A DNA stretch of 43,247 bases from NCBI GenBank assembly GCA_018829985.1, contig JAHJSU010000251.1, positions 1 to 43,247 on the forward strand, in the 5' to 3' direction. Both the position numbers and the translations under genes were made by a program. The stretch comes from Elusimicrobiota bacterium. GTDB lineage: Bacteria; Elusimicrobiota; Elusimicrobia; Elusimicrobiales; UBA9959. The notes beneath the pieces were generated by a model. The model was not told the DNA's origin. It did no database searches and saw only the letters and a program-made list of their open reading frames with translations. Positions 1 through 7,738 of this stretch are shown here, in pieces (positions within the stretch are counted from its first letter, which is position 1; each line of letters opens with the position of its first letter).

Positions 1-48
1 TATTCATCTGCGTCATCTGCGTTCCATGTATTACTGCTGAGCAGTTAC
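1..48. mobile_element. Right end of a GTAACTACTCAG-type miniature element, cut by the window edge
   Basis: The last 13 bases, GCTGAGCAGTTAC, match the right terminal repeat of the elements found intact further on. The preceding core, with ATCTGCGTC twice, matches the right half of the element at 28441-28678. The left end lies outside the window, so no target duplication can be tested. Confidence 0.6.
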
Positions 49-76
49 CAATTTCCGGCAATTTTTTATGTAAGGT

Positions 77-185
77 TTCGGTGAACCCGTTGAACTATGC
101 AGGAGGGTTTGAGATAACATCTGGAAGTCGTAGTCTTTGGTAGTCGCAGGCTAAAGCCTGCGACTACCGGGATGGGTTCACCGAA
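77..185. repeat. Nested inverted repeat with a perfect 30-base palindrome
   Basis: Outer 12-bp arms TTCGGTGAACCC (77-88) and GGGTTCACCGAA (174-185) enclose a nearly perfect hairpin at 139-168: 14-bp arms GGTAGTCGCAGGCT and its complement around a 2-base loop. The same hairpin core recurs, damaged, at 37970-38014. No direct duplication flanks the outer arms. It lies downstream of the minus-strand gene and might end its transcript, but there is no U-run. Confidence 0.6.
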
Positions 186-193
186 TGTTTACG

Positions 194-210
194 GTCCGCT
201 TTAGGCGGAC
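194..210. repeat. Small palindrome of the GTCCGCCT-AGGCGGAC family
   Basis: GTCCGC/GCGGAC arms (194-199, 205-210) match better-preserved copies at 25494-25512 and 37991-38009. Read on the minus strand it encodes the final codons and the TAA stop of the neighbouring gene (201-824), so the C-terminus of that protein is repeat-derived. Confidence 0.6.
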
Positions 211-824
211 GGGATTTGTTTTGCCGGGAATCGGCCGTGTTGTTCGCTTTTTAAGGCGTATTTTATTTCGCGGTAGTCCCATGCGGTGGAGCAGGTGTCG
301 GGCGTCGTGCCGTAAAAGGATTTTGTCCAGGGATCGGAAACGATCTTACCGCGCTCATCTATAAGTATGCTGAATTCTATGTAAGCGGCCTCCGCGGGGG
401 CGCAGACCTGGATCAGGGGCTTGCGCTCAAAAATGACCGCCGTGGCCTTGAAGAGTCCGTCGCACGGCGGGCCGAGTTTGATATCAAAGGTGCCGCTCAG
501 CACGGAGCCCTGCAGTTTAAGCTTTGGATTTTCGTGAATACCGCCGGTCATCGCCATTGAATTTATGCAGAACGTGGCGGGCATGCCCATGCGGTCGGCG
601 TTGAGCTCTTTTCCCCTGGTCCAGCAGAAGTCGCGCCTCCAGACAAAATCGTCGTTTTGCCGGACGGCGGCGGGCTCCGGGACCGCCAGGTTCAGCTCTC
701 CCGCCGGGGCGTTAATATCGACGGCGAAATTCTCAAAAGAGGCGGACCGCCTCATTTGCTCAAAATCGGAAGCCCCTATGGACTGGGCGCACGCTAACAA
801 TAAAAGTATACTTACTGCTCTCAT
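201..824 (-). CDS. Secreted hypothetical protein (207 aa)
   Basis: I do not recognise the family. The ATG is supported by a strong ribosome site, GGAGGGG, about six bases upstream. The N-terminus 'MRAVSILLLLACAQSIGA' is a short signal peptide. Cleavage could be after 'IGA' (residue 18), or at Cys12 as a loose lipobox (LLAC), which would make it a lipoprotein; the first seems likelier because only one basic residue precedes a short core. The mature part has five cysteines beyond the signal, consistent with a periplasmic disulfide-bonded protein. The last residues and TAA stop are encoded by a small mobile palindrome (194-210). It is monocistronic as far as visible, with its 5' end facing the stop of the flavoprotein gene. 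Confidence 0.7.
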   Translation of the reverse strand: MRAVSILLLLACAQSIGASDFEQMRRSASFENFAVDINAPAGELNLAVPEPAAVRQNDDFVWRRDFCWTRGKELNADRMGMPATFCINSMAMTGGIHENPKLKLQGSVLSGTFDIKLGPPCDGLFKATAVIFERKPLIQVCAPAEAAYIEFSILIDERGKIVSDPWTKSFYGTTPDTCSTAWDYREIKYALKSEQHGRFPAKQIPSA

Positions 825-903
825 CTATTCCCCTCCGGATCTCTAAAGTGCTAATTGTATTATACCATATGCCTGAATTTCCCGCTTTGACGTAAGTCAA
901 GGG

Positions 904-1031
904 GAAGGGAGAAGGGCTTTAGGGTTTAAGGGTCTTAGGTTTTTAGGGTAAGGCGGGCACTTTGTGCAGGGCTTCACTCTATCTCATCGTTGGGGTTCTC
1001 CACCCTAAAACCCTTAACACCTCAAACCCTT
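904..1031. repeat. Inverted repeat of TTTAGGG-like heptamers
   Basis: The left arm (904-952) is a run of degenerate heptamers such as TTTAGGG and TCTTAGG. The right arm (1002-1031) is its imperfect complement (CCCTAAAACCCTTAACACC). A close relative occupies 26144-26237 between ruvA and ruvB. The right arm overlaps the 3' end of the flavoprotein gene and supplies its TAA stop and last five residues. Confidence 0.65.
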
Positions 1032-2282
1032 TTGTTTTGCCGCGGCGGTTCCGGCAAGGAGGCCGGAGATCCAGGCGAAATGCAGGTTGTAACCGCCGCA
1101 GTCGCCGTCAATGTCAAGAAGTTCGCCTGTGATGAAAAGCTTTCCGGCCAGTTTGGATTCAAAAGTTTCCGGGCGGATTTCGGCCGTGTCAACTCCCCCG
1201 GCGGCGGCCATGGCGTCCTCAAAACCCAATGAGCCGGCGACCTCAAGGCGCCAGTCCTTTAAAAGCCCGGCAAACCCGGCAAGGAGCGGATCTTTGACCG
1301 AGCCCGCCGGGGCGGCGGGTTCTATCTTAAGCGCGGATGACAATAAATTAACCGTCCGTTCCTCGGCCAGGCCGCAGAGAAAATTCCTCCATGGACGCTT
1401 CGGGCCTGCGTCCCGCCTTTTCGCCAGCAGGGAAAAAAGCGTCTCCCGGGAATGATCGGGGAACAGATCTATCCGGCAGGTCACCGTGGAGGTTTCAAGC
1501 GCGGCGACGGCAGCCCTGCATAAGGAAAGGGCCGGCGGGCCGGAAACGCCGTAATCGGTAAAGAGCAGTTCCCCCCGCTCGCTGCCCATCAGCCTGCCGC
1601 CGGCATAAACGGAAAGAACGGCTTCCAGCCTTATTCCGTCGAGTTCCCGGACGGTTTTCTCCTTTATTTTAAGCGGCGTCATCACGGGCCTCGGATTTTT
1701 TACGGCGTGCCCCAGAGCGCGGGCCAGGTCCAGGCCGAGAGCCGAACCGCCTATCTGCGGATAAGCAGGGCCGCCGGCCGCCAGTATGACCGCGTCCGCC
1801 GTAAGGGTCCTGAGAGGCCCCGGCGCGGCTTTTTTGTCCCATTTGGGCGGAACCTGGCGGACCGTTATCTCAAAGCCGGAAAGTTTTTTTTTAACGCTTT
1901 GCGCGCAAGTGAGCAGCCTCATCTCCGCGCCTTTTTCCTTCAGCCGGTTGACCAGCACGTTTACCACGTCGGACGCTTTCATTGAGCGCGGGAAGATCCT
2001 GCCGTTCGGTTCCGCGCTCAAAAGAAGCCCCAGTTCCCCGAAAAAATCAAGGACCTTTCCCGGCGGCAGGGCCTTTAAAACGCGCGCCGCGAAGCTGGGC
2101 GTTCCCCCGTGATAATGCCCGGCGGTTATATTCGTGTTGGAAAGATTGCATTTGCCCGCGCCGGTGGAAAGTATTTTTCTGCCCGGCACATGGTTCTTCT
2201 CCACCAGGGTAACGCAGGCCCCCGCCCCGGCCGCGGCGCACGCGGCCGCCAGACCCGAGGCCCCGGCGCCGATGATTGTTAT
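1014..2282 (-). CDS. BaiN/YhiN-family NAD(P)/FAD-dependent oxidoreductase (HI0933-like)
   Basis: This is a flavoprotein of the HI0933/YhiN/BaiN group, whose members bind FAD through an N-terminal dinucleotide fold; the physiological substrate is not predictable here. The ORF track starts at a GTG (2204), giving 396 aa, but this cuts off the FAD site. The same open frame continues upstream with 'NITIIGAGASGLAAACAA', a textbook GxGxxG motif, followed by 'VEKNHVPGRKILSTGAGKC', the family signature. Between the upstream in-frame TAG and the motif there is no ATG, GTG or TTG; the frame opens inside a low-complexity inverted repeat. I placed the start at an ATA (2282), so the exact start is uncertain. 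The C-terminal 'ITGELLDIDGDCGGYNLHFAW' is the second conserved block. The stop codon comes from a repeat arm. Family assignment is firm; the start is not. Confidence 0.85.
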   Translation of the reverse strand: MTIIGAGASGLAAACAAAGAGACVTLVEKNHVPGRKILSTGAGKCNLSNTNITAGHYHGGTPSFAARVLKALPPGKVLDFFGELGLLLSAEPNGRIFPRSMKASDVVNVLVNRLKEKGAEMRLLTCAQSVKKKLSGFEITVRQVPPKWDKKAAPGPLRTLTADAVILAAGGPAYPQIGGSALGLDLARALGHAVKNPRPVMTPLKIKEKTVRELDGIRLEAVLSVYAGGRLMGSERGELLFTDYGVSGPPALSLCRAAVAALETSTVTCRIDLFPDHSRETLFSLLAKRRDAGPKRPWRNFLCGLAEERTVNLLSSALKIEPAAPAGSVKDPLLAGFAGLLKDWRLEVAGSLGFEDAMAAAGGVDTAEIRPETFESKLAGKLFITGELLDIDGDCGGYNLHFAWISGLLAGTAAAKQKGLRC

Positions 2283-2320
2283 GTTTTTAACGTTGATAAA
2301 ATTGATAACCTCAAAGTTAA

Positions 2321-2391
2321 GGGTATAGGGGTTAGGGGTTAGGGTATAGGGTAAGGAGTTCCTTATAACTCTACCCTAACCCCTATACCCT
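2321..2391. repeat. Inverted repeat of GGGTATA/GGGGTTA heptamers
   Basis: The left arm (2321-2353, GGGTATAGGGGTTAGGGG...) and the right arm (2372-2391, TACCCTAACCCCTATACCC) can pair into a long hairpin. The same class recurs at 18293-18455, 21861-21897 and 24816-24892. It fills the whole gap between the aldolase stop and the start region of the flavoprotein, and has apparently replaced the natural leader of the latter. Confidence 0.7.
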
Positions 2392-2395
2392 GCTT

Positions 2396-3388
2396 TTACA
2401 CCCTGTTCGCCGAGCCGAGCACGGTCTGGTTTTTGTCCATATACATCTTGATTAACTCTTCCCGGGCGGGGCCCAGGTATTTGCGCGGGTCGAACTCACC
2501 CGGTTTCTCGGAGAACACTTTCCGGATAACGGCGGTCATCACAAGTCTGCCGTCGGAGTCTATGTTTATCTTGCAGACGGCCGATTTGGCGGCTTTCCGC
2601 AGTTGCTCGGCCGGGACGCCCACCGCGCCTTCCATCTTGCCGCCGTACTTGTTGATCATGGCGATATAGCCGTCAAGCACCGAGGAGGCCCCGTGCAGGA
2701 CTATCGGGAAGCCGGGAATCCTTTTCTCCACTTCTTCAAGGATGTCGAACCGCAGCGGAGGCACGCTCTCGCCGGGCTTGACCTTGAACTTGAAGGCGCC
2801 GTGGCTGGTGCCGATGGAGATGGCCAGGGAGTCCACCTGGGTGCGCTTCACAAAATCCTCGACGACGTTCGGGTCGGTGTAGTGGGATTTTTCGGAAGAA
2901 ACCTCATCCTCTATTCCGGCCAGCCGTCCCAATTCGCCTTCCACCGTCACCCCGGACTGATGGGCGTATTCCACGACCTGTTTCGTGATCCGGAGATTTT
3001 CTTCGTAGGGCAGGCCGGAACCGTCATACATGACGGAGGAAAAGCCGTTTTCTATGCAGGATTTGCACAATTCAAAAGAATCGCCGTGGTCCAGGTGCAG
3101 GGCGACCGGGATGGGTTTATCCGCCATCTCTTTCATCATTTCAATGCCGCCGCGGCCCATCCACCTCAGCAAAGTAGGGTTGGCATATTCCCTGGCGCCT
3201 TTGGAGATCTGCAGGATCACCGGCGAGCGGCTCCTGACGCAGGCGGTCAAAATGGCCTGCAGTTGTTCCATATTGTTGAAATTATAGGCCGGCACCGCGT
3301 AGCCTTCCTTGTTAGCCCCGGCGAACATTTCTTTGGTGTTCACGAAGCCCAGTTCCTTATAGGACACGGTCGTGACTGCGTTAGCCAT
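2396..3388 (-). CDS. fba: Class II fructose-1,6-bisphosphate aldolase
   Basis: The protein (330 aa) is a zinc-dependent class II aldolase, which interconverts fructose-1,6-bisphosphate with DHAP and glyceraldehyde-3-phosphate in the cytoplasm. Visible family blocks are 'AVPAYNFNNMEQLQAIL' near the N-terminus, 'ALHLDHGDSFELC' with metal-binding His and catalytic Asp, 'VEGELGRLAGIEDEV', 'LAISIGTSHGAFKF', 'IVLHGASSVLDGYI' and 'KINIDSDGRL' for phosphate and zinc binding. The length is ordinary. The ATG follows a clear GGAGG seven bases upstream. It is divergent from the transketolase-like gene across a 227-base gap, so the two sugar-phosphate enzymes may share a regulatory region. No anomaly inside the coding sequence. 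Confidence 0.95.
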   Translation of the reverse strand: MANAVTTVSYKELGFVNTKEMFAGANKEGYAVPAYNFNNMEQLQAILTACVRSRSPVILQISKGAREYANPTLLRWMGRGGIEMMKEMADKPIPVALHLDHGDSFELCKSCIENGFSSVMYDGSGLPYEENLRITKQVVEYAHQSGVTVEGELGRLAGIEDEVSSEKSHYTDPNVVEDFVKRTQVDSLAISIGTSHGAFKFKVKPGESVPPLRFDILEEVEKRIPGFPIVLHGASSVLDGYIAMINKYGGKMEGAVGVPAEQLRKAAKSAVCKINIDSDGRLVMTAVIRKVFSEKPGEFDPRKYLGPAREELIKMYMDKNQTVLGSANRV

Positions 3389-3615
3389 ATTTTCCTCCGT
3401 TGCAAAGCATAAAATCCCGTTAAGGCCTATTATAATAATTTTACTTCAGGAAAACCACAAAACCGCAAATGCAACGCGTAACGCACAACCAGGGAATGAG
3501 TTCCAAATATGCCCGTTACTTGTCACTCGTCACTTTTTTACGGCCTTTTCCTTTATAATACGCTCATTAATTTGCTAAAATTATTATTATAATCTTGATT
3601 ATCGGCGCATTTTTT
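3389..3615. promoter_or_regulatory. Divergent intergenic region between fba and the transketolase-like gene
   Basis: This AT-rich gap must hold the promoters for both genes. TATAAT hexamers occur on the plus strand at 3554-3559 and 3588-3593 and on the minus strand at 3429-3434. I could not pair any of them with a good -35 at 16-18 bases, so these are candidates only. A degenerate pair, around GCGTAACGCAC (3476-3486) and GTTACTTGTCACTCGTCAC (3515-3533), may be an eroded hairpin. Confidence 0.3.
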
Positions 3616-6009
3616 ATGGGAAATCAAATCCTTTTTAACTGCGTAAAGCCCTCCAGATTCGCTTTAAACCCGCGCCGGGCCGATTATTACGATGTTTCGG
3701 ATATCATAATGAGCGGCCGGTACAAGGCGCCCGATGAGGATATAAAGGCGCTTGAAGATATAGACCTGATCTACAGAACGCTCGTCGCCGTGCTCTATAA
3801 TTTCGTTCCCGCCTCCGGCCATCCCGGCGGCAGCATCTCCTCGGGCAGGATAGTTCAGGCGCTGCTTTTCAGTTCGATGGATTATGATTTTTTCGAAGCC
3901 CAACGGGACGATAACGATATGATCGTCTACGCGGCCGGCCACAAGGCCCTGGGACTTTACGCGCTCTGGGCCCTGCGGAACGAACTCATCCGCGCGTCCG
4001 GCTCAAAGAACCTGCCGGAGCAGAAACTGCAGCTCAGGCTTGAAGATCTGCTGGGCTTCCGAAGAAACTCCGTAAACAATACCCCGCTTTTCAAAAAATT
4101 CAACGCCAAGGCGCTGGACGGACATCCGACGCCGCGGACCCCTTTTGTGAAGATCGCCACCGGAGCTTCAGGCGCGGGCGTGGGCGCCGGCGTCGGGCTG
4201 GCGTTCGCGGCCATGGACGCCTACGGCGGCCTCGCGCCGAAAGTAAATATCATCGAGGGCGAAGGCGGCCTGACCTCCGGCCGCGCGGCCGAGGCTATGG
4301 CATGCGCGGCGACCGCCCAGCTTTCAAACGCCGTTATGCACCTGGACTGGAACCAGGCGTCCATCGACTCCGACAGTGTCTGCCCTGAAAACTCCAGACC
4401 GGGAGATTATGTGCAGTGGTCGCCGGCCGAGCTGGCCTACCTCAACGACTGGAACGTCGTAAATGTTTCGAACGGTCATGATTTTTGTCAGATACTTACC
4501 GCCCAGAAATTCGCCGCCGACAGCGCCGCCAACAGACAGCCCACGGCCGTGGTGTACCGGACCGTCAAAGGCTGGAAATACGGCCTTGAAGGCAGGGCCG
4601 CCCACGGCGCCGGACACAAGTTCGCCTCCGACGGCTACTACTCCGCGACGGCCGAGTTTGAGCATGAATTTGGAGTTGCGATGCCCCGTGCGCGCCTTGA
4701 GGCGGACGCGCTCCTCCCCGACCCCGCTGCCGTCGAGAAATGTTTTTATGACACCTTGATGGCTGTAAGAAAAGCCGTTGAAAAAGCCCCGGCGCTGTCA
4801 AAATTCGCGCTGGGCAGGCTTGTTGCGGCCGCAGAAAGGCTTAACGCGCTGCGCAGGGCGCCCGGAGCCGGCGCCCCCAGGCCTGAAAAAGCCTATGCGC
4901 TGAAACCCGGCGAACCTCCGGCTGAGCTTAAATTCCCGCCCGGCGGAAAAATATCCCTGAGAGAAGCGCTCTCGCTGGGCCTTAATCATATCAATCGCGC
5001 CACCGGCGGCGCGGTCATAGCGCTGGCCGCGGATCTCTACGATTCCACCAGCGTGCGCCTTATCGGAAAAGGTTTCGGCGAGGGCTTCTACAATGCGGTT
5101 TCCAACCCGAAATCGCGGCTTCTCCCGGCGGGCGGCATCTGCGAGGACGCCATGGGCGCCGTCGCGTCCGGCATGGCGGGCTTCGGTCATCATATAGGCG
5201 TCACCTCTTCCTATGCCGCCTTTATAGCGCCGCTGGAGCATATTTCCGCCCGGCTTCACGTTATCGCTCAGCAGAACCGCGCGTTGCTGGATGGCCGGCC
5301 CTATAACCCGTTCATAATGATAAACGCCCACGCCGGCGCAAAGACAGGCGAGGACGGTCCGACGCACGCCGACTACCAGTCCCTGCAGCTTCTGGAAGGC
5401 AATTTTCCCGCGGGGTCGGTCATCACACTGACGCCCTGGGAACCGGCGGAACTATGGCCGCTGTTGGCCCGGGCCCTGGCTTTGAGGCCCGCTGTTATAG
5501 CGCCCTTTGTCACCAGGCCGCCCGAAAAGACCGTCGATCGCCGGGCCATGGGACTGCCCCCGGCCGAGGAAGCGGCCAAAGGCGTTTATTATATGCTCAA
5601 AGCCGGTCCAGGCAAACCCCGCCACGGCACCGTGGTGCTTCAGGGCAACGGAGCAGCAGCGGTCTTCGCGCACGAAATCCTGCCCAGGATACGGAAAGCG
5701 GGATTTAATCTGAACGTCCTGTACGTCGCCTCAAAGGAACTTTTTGAACTTTTAAGCGGCGGCGAGAGGGAAAAGATCTTTCCGGAAGAACTGGCCATGG
5801 AAGCCATGGGAATAACCGATTTTACCCTGCCCACCATGTATTACTGGGTCAGGTCCGGAGAAGGGATCGCCCGGACGCTTCACCCGTTTAAAAAGGGCCG
5901 TTACCCGGGCAGCGGCAGGGCTTCGGATGTGCTTAAAGACGCCGGCCTTGACGCCCGCGCCCAGTTTGACGCCGTAAAAGATTATGCGGAGTATATGGAG
6001 AAAAGGTAA
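3616..6009 (+). CDS. Transketolase-like thiamine-diphosphate enzyme (large variant)
   Basis: A cytoplasmic ThDP-dependent enzyme of the transketolase superfamily, about 797 aa against roughly 660 for typical transketolase. The N-terminal ThDP domain has 'PASGHPGGSISSGRI' and the cofactor motif 'EGEGGLTSG...LDWNQASID', a GDG-to-GEG variant of the usual GDG...N motif. The central and C-terminal part shows 'GICEDAMGAVASGMAG', 'TSSYAAFIAPL' and 'GEDGPTHADYQSL', the transketolase-type pyrimidine domain with its catalytic Glu and His. I chose ATG 3616 over the TTG at 3595 given in the track; neither has a ribosome site. Together with the divergent aldolase it suggests a role in C2-ketol transfer in the pentose-phosphate pathway. 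A divergent ketolase with other donors is possible, so no symbol is given. The TAA stop is the first part of a transposed element (6006); without it the frame would run on for five more codons. Confidence 0.85.
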   Translation: MGNQILFNCVKPSRFALNPRRADYYDVSDIIMSGRYKAPDEDIKALEDIDLIYRTLVAVLYNFVPASGHPGGSISSGRIVQALLFSSMDYDFFEAQRDDNDMIVYAAGHKALGLYALWALRNELIRASGSKNLPEQKLQLRLEDLLGFRRNSVNNTPLFKKFNAKALDGHPTPRTPFVKIATGASGAGVGAGVGLAFAAMDAYGGLAPKVNIIEGEGGLTSGRAAEAMACAATAQLSNAVMHLDWNQASIDSDSVCPENSRPGDYVQWSPAELAYLNDWNVVNVSNGHDFCQILTAQKFAADSAANRQPTAVVYRTVKGWKYGLEGRAAHGAGHKFASDGYYSATAEFEHEFGVAMPRARLEADALLPDPAAVEKCFYDTLMAVRKAVEKAPALSKFALGRLVAAAERLNALRRAPGAGAPRPEKAYALKPGEPPAELKFPPGGKISLREALSLGLNHINRATGGAVIALAADLYDSTSVRLIGKGFGEGFYNAVSNPKSRLLPAGGICEDAMGAVASGMAGFGHHIGVTSSYAAFIAPLEHISARLHVIAQQNRALLDGRPYNPFIMINAHAGAKTGEDGPTHADYQSLQLLEGNFPAGSVITLTPWEPAELWPLLARALALRPAVIAPFVTRPPEKTVDRRAMGLPPAEEAAKGVYYMLKAGPGKPRHGTVVLQGNGAAAVFAHEILPRIRKAGFNLNVLYVASKELFELLSGGEREKIFPEELAMEAMGITDFTLPTMYYWVRSGEGIARTLHPFKKGRYPGSGRASDVLKDAGLDARAQFDAVKDYAEYMEKR

Positions 6010-6118
6010 CTACTCAGGTCTGTCGTCGTAGTGGCAGAGTTTACTCTGCCCAAAAAGGCAAAGCAAGCTTTGCCACTACAAAAAATACGTGAAAAATACG
6101 GAGAACCTGAGTAGTTAC
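6006..6118. mobile_element. 113-bp miniature element, core B, with exact 8-bp target duplication
   Basis: Ends are GTAACTACTCAGG and its exact complement CCTGAGTAGTTAC. It is flanked by GAGAAAAG on both sides (5998-6005 and 6119-6126). The core contains two perfect hairpins, GGCAGAGT/ACTCTGCC and GGCAAAGC/GCTTTGCC, inside an outer GTAGT...ACTAC stem, so the RNA or single strand would form a three-way junction. By eye it is identical over 113 bases to the copy at 15209-15321. It carries no ORF. Its first TAA ends the transketolase-like gene. Confidence 0.9.
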
Positions 6119-6120
6119 GA

Positions 6121-6210
6121 GAAAAGACTAAAGGATAAAGGCTGAAGGATGAAGGAAAAAACACAGGGAAACAAAGAGATTGTTCCGTCCTTTAGCCTTT
6201 ATCCTTAACG
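6121..6210. repeat. Inverted repeat of AAGGMTR heptamers (class L1)
   Basis: The left arm is built of degenerate heptamers (ACTAAAGGATAAAGGCTGAA...). The right arm (6190-6210, CCTTTAGCCTTTATCCTTAA) is the complement. Six more copies of this class are in the window. The adjoining element at 6006-6118 was inserted at its left edge, since the target duplication GAGAAAAG spans the boundary. Confidence 0.7.
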
Positions 6211-6232
6211 CTACCATGGAGGTCACACTATA

Positions 6233-6682
6233 ATGCAGATTCAGGAAAAGCCCTATCTAACCGGCCGGACTTTCATGTTCAGCATTCAAAAAGGCGAAGA
6301 TCTGCTGCAGGCCGTGCAGTATTTCTGCCATCATCATCAGCTCCGCTGCGGTCTGATAACCGCCATAGGGTCGGTTGAGAGAGCTACTTTCGGAGTTTAT
6401 GACCAGAAGGCGAAAAAATACGTGAAGATAAATATTGAAAAGGAACTTGAGGTGCTGTCGCTTTCCGGCAACGTCAGCCTGTTCGACGACAAACCCATGG
6501 TCCACGCCCATCTCATGCTCGGCGATATCGAAGGGAAGGCCTACGGCGGGCATCTGATGGCCGGCACCAGGGTCTTCAGCCTGGAGGTGTTCATCCAGGA
6601 GCTTACCGGCGAACTGAAGGTCCGCAAAATCGAAAAGGCCACGCAGCTCCCGCTCTGGACCAACCCGCTCGGCTCGAAATAA
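6233..6682 (+). CDS. PPC/DUF296-domain protein
   Basis: A 149-aa single-domain protein of the PPC (plant and prokaryote conserved, DUF296) family. Members form trimers; in plants the domain is attached to AT-hook DNA-binding proteins, while stand-alone bacterial versions have no established function. Diagnostic features seen are 'CGLITAIGSVERATFGVYD' and 'MVHAHLMLGDIEGKAYGGHL', with the conserved His-x-His and GGH residues thought to bind metal, followed by 'EVFIQEL'. Length fits the family. ATG is preceded by GGAGGT nine bases upstream, a real ribosome site placed after the upstream hairpin. No partner is evident; it sits between the carbohydrate enzyme and era, separated from each by a repeat. 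Confidence 0.85.
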   Translation: MQIQEKPYLTGRTFMFSIQKGEDLLQAVQYFCHHHQLRCGLITAIGSVERATFGVYDQKAKKYVKINIEKELEVLSLSGNVSLFDDKPMVHAHLMLGDIEGKAYGGHLMAGTRVFSLEVFIQELTGELKVRKIEKATQLPLWTNPLGSK

Positions 6683-6686
6683 CAGC

Positions 6687-6812
6687 AGGTAAAGGTACAC
6701 GTACGGGAACCGCAGATAAAGGTAAAGGCACAGGCAGGGTAAATTGAAGCTTCCTCACTCTACCTAAACCTCTACCTTTACCTACACCTTCACTTTCACC
6801 TTTACCTTCTCC
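6687..6812. repeat. Inverted repeat of GGTAAA-type units
   Basis: The left arm (about 6687-6740) is rich in AGGTAAAGGTACACG and AAAGGTAAAGGCAC. The right arm (6763-6812) reads CTACCTAAACCTCTACC, TTTACCTACACCTTCAC and so on, the complement. Only nine bases separate it from the era start codon, which has no ribosome site. Confidence 0.65.
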
Positions 6813-6820
6813 TGCATCTT

Positions 6821-7738
6821 ATGGATAACGCACAAGCGTCGGAAACCTTCAGGGCGGGCTTCGCGGCTATCACGGGCCTGCCCAACACGGGCAAATCCAC
6901 TCTTTTGAACGCCTTTTGCGGAACCCGGCTTTCCATCATTTCCCCGAAACCCCAGACCACGCGGAACAATATCCTGGGCATCTTGAACACCCCCGGCTGC
7001 CAGGCGGTTTTCGTGGACACGCCGGGACTCCTGAACCCGCGCACTCTTTTTGAAAAAAGCATGTCCAACGCCATAAAAATGGCCGCCGCGGAAGAAGGCG
7101 ACCTGGTGATGCTGCTGGTCGAACCGCGTCTCCCCCCGCCGGAAAAAATGGAGTTTTTTGAGCGTTTCAGGAACGTCCGTGTCCCGCTCTACCTTGTAAT
7201 AAACAAGCTGGACCTGGCCGCGAAAGGTTCGTCCGAGGCCGCGAAGACGGCCGGGGTTTTCAGCTCGCTTCTGACGATCAAAAAGACTTTTTTCATCTCG
7301 GCGTTGGCGGGAACCGGCGTCAGGGAACTGAAAAAAGAGTTGCTCGCGGCTTTGCCGCTCCATCCGCCTTATTATCCCCAGGACCAGCTTACCGACCGCT
7401 GGGAGCGCTTCTACGCCGCCGAGATAATACGCGAGCAGATCTTCAACCTTTACTCGGAAGAGATACCTTACGCTTCAGCCGTGGAGATAGAGGTTTTCCG
7501 GGAAACGCCCGGCCTGCCGGATTATATTATGGCCGGCGTGCATGTGGCGAAAAAAAGCCAAAAGCCGATAATTATCGGCAAAGGCGGCCGGCAGATAAGG
7601 ATCTTGCGCGAGCATGCCCAGGCCGCGATAGGTAAATTCCTGGGCCGGCCGGTCAAGCTGGAACTGACGGTCAAAGTGACCGGGGACTGGCAGAACAACG
7701 CCGCATTCCTCAGGGAAATCTATGACAAAAAACAATAA
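6821..7738 (+). CDS. era: GTPase Era
   Basis: Era (305 aa) is a GTPase that binds the 3' end of 16S rRNA and helps small-subunit maturation. G1 'GLPNTGKST' (residues about 20-28), a G2 threonine pair 'PQTTRN', G3 'DTPGL', G4 'NKLD' and G5 'SALAGTG' are all present. The C-terminal KH domain shows 'IIIGKGGRQIRILREHA'. Length equals the norm. The ATG follows a repeat directly and has no Shine-Dalgarno. The 3' end overlaps the next gene by 17 bases, pointing to co-translation. Confidence 0.97.
   Translation: MDNAQASETFRAGFAAITGLPNTGKSTLLNAFCGTRLSIISPKPQTTRNNILGILNTPGCQAVFVDTPGLLNPRTLFEKSMSNAIKMAAAEEGDLVMLLVEPRLPPPEKMEFFERFRNVRVPLYLVINKLDLAAKGSSEAAKTAGVFSSLLTIKKTFFISALAGTGVRELKKELLAALPLHPPYYPQDQLTDRWERFYAAEIIREQIFNLYSEEIPYASAVEIEVFRETPGLPDYIMAGVHVAKKSQKPIIIGKGGRQIRILREHAQAAIGKFLGRPVKLELTVKVTGDWQNNAAFLREIYDKKQ

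Noticed and set aside
904-2391. Telomere-like CCCTAA/TTTAGGG repeats suggesting eukaryotic DNA or a contig end
   Set aside because: Units are degenerate, arranged as inverted arms, and occur between bacterial genes in the interior of the window.
2603-3412. 269-aa plus-strand ORF opposite fba
   Set aside because: Shadow of fba; composition (His/Gly-rich reading of the complementary strand) and lack of motifs argue against it.
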